Positions 5,310 through 9,362 of a stretch of 9,362 nt of DNA are shown in pieces. The stretch's first letter is position 1. Every line of letters begins with the position of its first letter. Origin of the DNA: Sulfurimonas sp. GTDB taxonomy: Bacteria; Campylobacterota; Campylobacteria; Campylobacterales; Sulfurimonadaceae. The stretch is taken from contig JAFLJV010000047.1 of assembly GCA_022712845.1 (NCBI GenBank), positions 1 through 9,362 on the forward strand. Reading direction: 5' to 3'. Under the pieces are notes generated by a model. It saw nothing but the letters and a program-made list of their open reading frames with translations, made no database searches and had not been told where the DNA came from. The position numbers were made by a program, and so were the translations under genes.

Positions 5310-6062
5310 ATGGAAAAAGTAAGTCAATTTTTAAAACGTATTAACTATGAAGAAAAACCTAAGATAGACTTGGAATCATTAAGCAAGTTACAAACTTCAT
5401 TTTTAAAAAGTGTCCCTTTTGAAAACCTTGACATTATCAATAATACTCCTCTAGACTACTCTTCGAAAAATATTTTTCACAAGATAGTTATTCAAAATCG
5501 TGGTGGACTTTGCTACGAGAATAATGGGCTTTTTCATGATATGTTGACGGAACTTGGCTTTGATGTATATTTTATTATAGCAGCTATGTTTCCAAAAGAA
5601 GAAAAGAAATTTGACTTCTCTCATATGGCTTTGATAGTTACCTTAAACGATATAGCATATCTAATAGATGTAGGCAATGGAAAATCTTTTGGAAACCCAC
5701 TCACTATTCATACAGTATCAATTTCACAATCAGAAGGTATTTTAGCAACTCTAAAACCCTATAATAATGATTATTACGGTTTGTACTACCTAATAGAAAA
5801 TATATGGAGTATACGATATATTTTTAATATGAACAAAAAAACAAGGGCTGATTTTAAACAAGCTTGCCATTTTATAGAGTCCTCTCCTAAGTCTCCATTT
5901 ACACAAAACAAATTAGTATCTATGTTGTTTGATACTAAAAGAATTACTCTATCTGATACAGGATTAAGCTCTACAGTTTTCAAAGAAAAAAGTATAAAAA
6001 ATATAATATCAGATGATGAATATCTAAATATTTTGAAGAATACATTTAATATTACCTTATAA
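5310..6062 (+). CDS. nat: Arylamine N-acetyltransferase
   Basis: The 250-residue product is a complete NAT-family enzyme (PF00797), which transfers acetyl from acetyl-CoA to arylamines and hydrazines in the cytoplasm. The Cys-His-Asp triad is intact: Cys68 in RGGLCYENN, His105 in FSHMALIV and Asp120 in YLIDVGNG. The N-terminal SVPFENLDI block is also typical. It is somewhat shorter than the commonly studied enzymes of about 270-280 residues, mainly in the C-terminal domain. AAAAGGA lies about eight bases before the ATG, and the gene begins 23 nt after the FMN-reductase frame, so it is the last member of the TetR-controlled cassette. Unlike the two genes before it, it shows no lesion. Confidence 0.92.
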   Translation: MEKVSQFLKRINYEEKPKIDLESLSKLQTSFLKSVPFENLDIINNTPLDYSSKNIFHKIVIQNRGGLCYENNGLFHDMLTELGFDVYFIIAAMFPKEEKKFDFSHMALIVTLNDIAYLIDVGNGKSFGNPLTIHTVSISQSEGILATLKPYNNDYYGLYYLIENIWSIRYIFNMNKKTRADFKQACHFIESSPKSPFTQNKLVSMLFDTKRITLSDTGLSSTVFKEKSIKNIISDDEYLNILKNTFNITL

Positions 6063-6230
6063 AATAGGAATCTCAATATATAATTACGATATTAGTTTTA
6101 AATTTACTTTAAATCTTTTTTACTGTTACGTGATTCCAGATATTTTTTAAATTTTAAAGTTTCTATTTATTTCTATTTCAAACAAAGTCATTATATACTC
6201 TTTACTTCTACCTTTAATAAATTATATAAA

Positions 6231-7184
6231 TCACTCATCAATCAACTCCCAACACCCACCTTTTAAACTACCAACTCTAACAAGTCTATTTTCATCTTTT
6301 AATTTTTCAATAATTTTTTTAACACCTGATTCACTAAGTGCTGTTTTTTCGCATAATTCTTTTATGGTTATATTTTTATTTTTTTTCATAAGTGAGATTA
6401 TTTTTTGGTTACTTTTTTGGTTACTTTTTTGGTTACTTTTTATTACTTGTTTTTTAACAGTTTCTAAAATTATTTCAAGCATAAACTCTATAAAAATAGT
6501 ACTTTGTCCATTAGATGTAGCATCTTCTAAAGCATCATAATATTGTTGTTGATAGTCTCTAACTATACTCTCAGTGGGTATAGCAGAAAAAATCTCTCTC
6601 CAGTTGTACAAAATCACACTTTGCCAAAGTCTACCTATACGACCATTACCATCACTAAAAGGGTGTATGAACTCAAATTCGTAGTGAAATATACAAGATT
6701 TTATAAGTGGATGTTCATCACTATTTTTTAGCCAGTCAAACAAATCTTGCATTAAGTCTGATACAACGCCATGTGGTGGTGCTATATGACTTCCAACTTG
6801 AACATTTACAGCTCTAAAAGCTCCTGCAGTTGTTAAAATTTCATCCATTAATATTTTGTGAGCATCTAGTAAACTTTTAACATCATCATATATATATTTT
6901 TCTAATTTTTTGTAAGCTTCTATAGCACCTTTTACTTCTGAAACTTCTAACATAGACCCTAAAACTGGCTTGCCCTCTAAAATAGCTGTAATCTTATCTT
7001 CACCCATAAAATTACCTTCTATCTCAAGAGTACCTGCTAAAGTCTTTATACGATTTTTTTTACGAAGTTGTGGAGTGATGATATTTTTCTGATTATATTC
7101 TATTCTGGTAAGCTCTTCGCTTATAGATGAAATTATATTTAACATCTTAGAAGTAATAGTATATGGTGGTTTATACTTACTCAT
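6231..7184 (-). CDS. Fic-domain protein (AMPylator-like) with C-terminal winged helix
   Basis: Fic proteins transfer AMP or another nucleotide moiety onto hydroxyl side chains of target proteins. The 317-residue product has the full catalytic motif HPFSDGNGRIGR at residues 174-185. Upstream, TLEIEGN (52-58) fits the (S/T)xxxE(G/N) autoinhibitory helix on the N-terminal side, so it is a self-inhibited class II Fic protein in which Glu56 would block productive ATP binding. Residues about 262-315 (ITIKELCEKTALSESGVKKIIEKL) form a winged helix-turn-helix, suggesting DNA binding. Between the two is a linker of KSNQ repeated three times, encoded by a 12-bp tandem repeat. The ATG is 11 nt after the fliP stop with no clear ribosome-binding site, so it is probably read from the motility transcript. 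Confidence 0.92.
   Translation of the reverse strand: MSKYKPPYTITSKMLNIISSISEELTRIEYNQKNIITPQLRKKNRIKTLAGTLEIEGNFMGEDKITAILEGKPVLGSMLEVSEVKGAIEAYKKLEKYIYDDVKSLLDAHKILMDEILTTAGAFRAVNVQVGSHIAPPHGVVSDLMQDLFDWLKNSDEHPLIKSCIFHYEFEFIHPFSDGNGRIGRLWQSVILYNWREIFSAIPTESIVRDYQQQYYDALEDATSNGQSTIFIEFMLEIILETVKKQVIKSNQKSNQKSNQKIISLMKKNKNITIKELCEKTALSESGVKKIIEKLKDENRLVRVGSLKGGCWELIDE
6401..6436 (-). repeat. Three perfect 12-bp tandem repeats in the fic linker
   Basis: The unit TTTTTTGGTTAC (plus strand) occurs three times without change and is followed by a degenerate partial copy. It encodes the repeated SNQK of the Fic linker. Because the unit is a multiple of three, copy-number change would lengthen or shorten the linker without breaking the frame. 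Confidence 0.9.
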
Positions 7185-7195
7185 AATATCAACAT

Positions 7196-7930
7196 TTACT
7201 TTATCGAAGCTATCAAATTACCTATAAGAAGATTCCATCCATCTATGAGGATAAAGACAAGTATTTTAAATGGGAGTGCTATCATGATGGGTGGGAGCAT
7301 CATCATACCCATTGACATAAGAATGGAGGCAACAACCATATCTATAACTAAAAATGGTAAAAAGAGTAAAAAGCCTATCTCAAAGGCAGTTTTTAGCTCA
7401 CTTATTACAAATGCTGGGATGATTATAGAAAGAGGAACTTCCTCTACACTTGCAGGGTTTTCCATTCCTCTTATTCTCAAAAACAGAGCTAAATCTTTCT
7501 CTCTCGTATTTCTAATCATAAAGTTTTTAAATGGAAGTGCTGTCTTATCAAATGCTTCTTCGTAGCCGATTTTTTCTTCTATGTATGGTTTTATTCCTGC
7601 TTCATAAGCTTTTGTTCCAACAGGCTCCATTACGAAAAAAGTTAAGATTAGAGCGAGCATCACTAAAAGTTGTGTTGGTGGAACTTGTTGTGTTCCTAGA
7701 GCTTGTCTTAAAAAACCAAAAACTATAACAAATCTTGTAAAAGTTGTCATAACTAAAACCATACTTGGTGCTAAAAAAAGTATGGTTAAGAGTACTAAAA
7801 CATTTAATGAACTAACAAGTTGTTGAGGTGAAGATGGAGCTGATAGCTCAAAGTTCATAGTTGGGATTTGTACTACTTCAGCTCCTAAACTAGAGAGCAG
7901 TCCTATAGCTAATAAAAATAATCTTAGCAT
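7196..7930 (-). CDS. fliP: Flagellar export-gate protein FliP
   Basis: FliP forms the core of the flagellar type III export gate with FliQ and FliR in the inner membrane. The 244-residue product has a cleavable-looking signal sequence (1-17, ending SLGA) as in other FliP proteins. Conserved helices follow: LAPSMVLVMTTFTRFVIVFG (53-72) with RQALGTQQVPP after it, and later IPAFVISELKTAFEIGF (171-187) and MGMMMLPP (207-214). The periplasmic loop between them is of normal size. Its ATG overlaps the motB stop by one base (TAATG), so its translation is likely coupled to the stator genes. Confidence 0.96.
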   Translation of the reverse strand: MLRLFLLAIGLLSSLGAEVVQIPTMNFELSAPSSPQQLVSSLNVLVLLTILFLAPSMVLVMTTFTRFVIVFGFLRQALGTQQVPPTQLLVMLALILTFFVMEPVGTKAYEAGIKPYIEEKIGYEEAFDKTALPFKNFMIRNTREKDLALFLRIRGMENPASVEEVPLSIIIPAFVISELKTAFEIGFLLFLPFLVIDMVVASILMSMGMMMLPPIMIALPFKILVFILIDGWNLLIGNLIASIK

Positions 7931-8709
7931 TATTTATCTACTGCCTTATCTAAAACACTCTTTTTAATTTTTGATCTATCTTCAACCTCTGCACTATAAA
8001 AATGTAGTTCAACTCTACGATTTTTCTCTCGTCCACTTTTAGTTACATTGGTAGCTTTTGGAGCAAATTCAGCAAATCCTGACGCACTTATCCGTTTTGG
8101 ATTAACTCCATCTAAAAGTAATTCTTGTAAAACTGATATAGCTCTAGCAGATGAGAGTTCCCAGTTATCTTTAAATGGACTTTTTGCACCTGGGATTTGA
8201 TTATCTGTATGACCTTTTACTCCAACTTGTGTTTCATTAGGTAACTCTTGAATTATTAAAGCTATTCTTTTTAAAAAAAGCAATGCATCATCATTGTTAA
8301 TAGTTGCACTCCCCTCGTCAAAAAGTAATGCTGCTGGAAGTTCTATAACAAAGCCTTCTTGTGCTTCTTCAAGTGAAACTGCTGGACCTTGTCCTTTTCC
8401 AATCATCTCATTTGTCTCAGCTACAGCTTGAGCTACTCTATTTACTTGTTGAGAAGTTTCATCTTGAGAGTCTATAGGAGTTGATTGTTGCATCCGTTTT
8501 TTTGATATCTCTGTTTTTGTTCCACCTTCAAGAACGCTCATAGCACCTGAAAGAGATCCAATAGCTTCAGATATTTTTTTTGCATCCATACTTGACATAG
8601 ATAAAAGAAGTACAAAAAAGCATAAAAGTAGAGACATCAAATCACCAAAAGCTGCCAACCACCCAGGAAGACATCTCTCACAAGGTGGACACTTTACTTT
8701 TCTTGCCAT
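7930..8709 (-). CDS. motB: Flagellar stator protein MotB (PomB-like)
   Basis: MotB anchors the stator to peptidoglycan and supplies the ion-binding Asp. The 259-residue product has one transmembrane helix (about 18-38), PGWLAAFGDLMSLLLCFFVLL, with the ion-binding Asp23. A plug/linker follows, then an OmpA-like peptidoglycan-binding domain (about 119-237) with GHTDNQIPG and NWELSSARA, and near its end GREKNRRVELHF. The helix and the SMSSMD after it are closer to Vibrio PomB than to the proton-type MotB of Campylobacter, which suggests sodium coupling; this is inferred. Cys7, Cys10 and Cys13 form an unusual CxxCxxC just before the membrane helix. It shares one base with motA upstream and with fliP downstream. 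Confidence 0.95.
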   Translation of the reverse strand: MARKVKCPPCERCLPGWLAAFGDLMSLLLCFFVLLLSMSSMDAKKISEAIGSLSGAMSVLEGGTKTEISKKRMQQSTPIDSQDETSQQVNRVAQAVAETNEMIGKGQGPAVSLEEAQEGFVIELPAALLFDEGSATINNDDALLFLKRIALIIQELPNETQVGVKGHTDNQIPGAKSPFKDNWELSSARAISVLQELLLDGVNPKRISASGFAEFAPKATNVTKSGREKNRRVELHFYSAEVEDRSKIKKSVLDKAVDK

Positions 8710-9362
8710 TAGTTAAATTGACTTACACGCTCTACTGGAGCTAAATAACTTAGAAGTTTTGCTTCTAATGCTCTTGGTGCATCGCCTGATTGAATCGACA
8801 TGATTCCTGTTATAATCATCTCCTTAATCAAAGTTTCATCATCATTTCTGATACCTAAAATAATTGAAATTGGTGTACCTAACACATTACCAATAATAGC
8901 ACCGTACATTGTTGTAAGTAAAGCAACTGCCATTGATGGACCAATCGCTGATGGGTCAGCCATATTTAAAAGCATTGCAACAAGTCCGATAAGCGTACCA
9001 ACCATTCCCATTGCTCCAGCAAGTGCTGCCCACTGAGAAAACATAGAACCATTAACTTTATGTCTAGTGCTAGTTTGTTCCATCTCTATCTCTAAGAGTT
9101 CACGTATGTTATCAGGCTCATTCCCATCAATAGCCATAGATAAGCCTTTTTTCAAAAACTCATTTGACTCATCATTCACTTCGCCCTCTAGGGCTAAAAT
9201 ACCATCTTTTCTAGCTTTAGTAGCAAAAGAAATAAGTTTTTTAATTAACTCTGCTTTATCTTCTTCTGGTGGCTTAATAGCTATCATAAATACTTTTGTA
9301 AATGATTTCATCTGTGCTGGTTTAAAGGAGATTAATAAAGCACCAATACTACCACCAACAAC
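8709..9362 (-). CDS. motA: Flagellar stator protein MotA (PomA-like), 5' end outside the window
   Basis: The frame is open to the right edge, beginning there with VVGGSIGALLISFKPAQ, the end of the first MotA helices, so the true start lies outside and the Met at 9311 is internal. The visible 217 residues include the cytoplasmic loop (EARKDGI-like ARKDGILALEGEV). They also include the pore helices AMGMVGTLIGLVAMLLNM and IGPSMAVALLTTMYGAIIGN. These blocks match Vibrio PomA closely (GMIGTLVGLVAML and AIGPAMAVALLTTLYGA), favouring a sodium-driven stator. MotA surrounds MotB as a pentamer and pushes on the rotor protein FliG. The TAA overlaps the motB ATG by one base. Confidence 0.95.
   Translation of the reverse strand, partial: VVGGSIGALLISFKPAQMKSFTKVFMIAIKPPEEDKAELIKKLISFATKARKDGILALEGEVNDESNEFLKKGLSMAIDGNEPDNIRELLEIEMEQTSTRHKVNGSMFSQWAALAGAMGMVGTLIGLVAMLLNMADPSAIGPSMAVALLTTMYGAIIGNVLGTPISIILGIRNDDETLIKEMIITGIMSIQSGDAPRALEAKLLSYLAPVERVSQFN

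Noticed and set aside
6083..6122. Possible intrinsic terminator (TTTAAA-TTTAC-TTTAAA then T6) between the convergent nat and fic genes
   Set aside because: The stem is pure A/T and six bases long, too weak to support as a terminator; similar AT repeats are scattered through 6063-6230, which otherwise holds nothing recognisable.
7245..7728. Plus-strand open frames opposite fliP
   Set aside because: They are antisense to a confidently identified gene, and the hydrophobic composition merely mirrors FliP membrane-helix codons.
8800..9036. Plus-strand open frame opposite motA
   Set aside because: It is antisense to MotA pore helices; the Ile/Pro/Ala-rich product is the mirror of that coding sequence.

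Overview
The window looks like chromosome of a flagellated Campylobacterota (epsilonproteobacterial) bacterium, Sulfurimonas- or Arcobacter-like. It is strongly AT-rich. Its proteins are typical of the group: a TrkA-domain protein of the COG3400 type, a TrmA with N-terminal cysteines, and a motA-motB-fliP run. The genus is an inference; no rRNA or tRNA is present to fix it.

Layout. (1) Positions 1-536, minus strand: 5' part of a TrkA/RCK-like protein, running off the left edge, with its own extended -10 promoter. (2) 615-2697, minus strand: a probable transcription unit of a promoter, two tiny leader ORFs (34 and 53 codons) with a stem that can hide a ribosome-binding site, trmA (TTG start), and a gene for an exported coiled-coil protein. 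(3) 2698-3045: gene-poor DNA with an unrecognised small frame and the last ~20 codons of an apparent IS3-type transposase. (4) 3042-6062: a TetR-family repressor divergent from a doxX / pirin-like / FMN-reductase-like / arylamine N-acetyltransferase cassette. The shared 200-bp intergenic region carries two near-consensus sigma70 promoters and three copies of a 16-bp palindrome that overlap or flank them, which is the signature of an autoregulated divergent switch. Pirin is a truncated, twice-frameshifted remnant containing a G10 tract, and the FMN reductase carries one frameshift; doxX and the acetyltransferase are intact. (5) 6231-9362, minus strand: a motility unit motA (5' end outside) - motB - fliP, joined by 1-base TAATG overlaps, followed 11 nt later by a Fic-domain AMPylator-like gene with a 12-bp in-frame tandem repeat.

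How the parts work together. The TetR cassette reads as an inducible response to aromatic, quinone-like or electrophilic compounds: a flavin reductase could reduce nitro, azo or quinone groups, the N-acetyltransferase would acetylate the resulting arylamines, and pirin and DoxX are redox-stress-associated partners. This is inferred from family membership, not shown by the sequence. The stator proteins resemble the PomA/PomB sodium-type branch, and FliP is part of the flagellar export gate.

The observations most worth following are the three-operator divergent control region, the broken but still regulated cassette with its G10 tract, and the leader ORF/hairpin arrangement upstream of trmA. 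I found no CRISPR array, complete insertion sequence, tRNA or rRNA.
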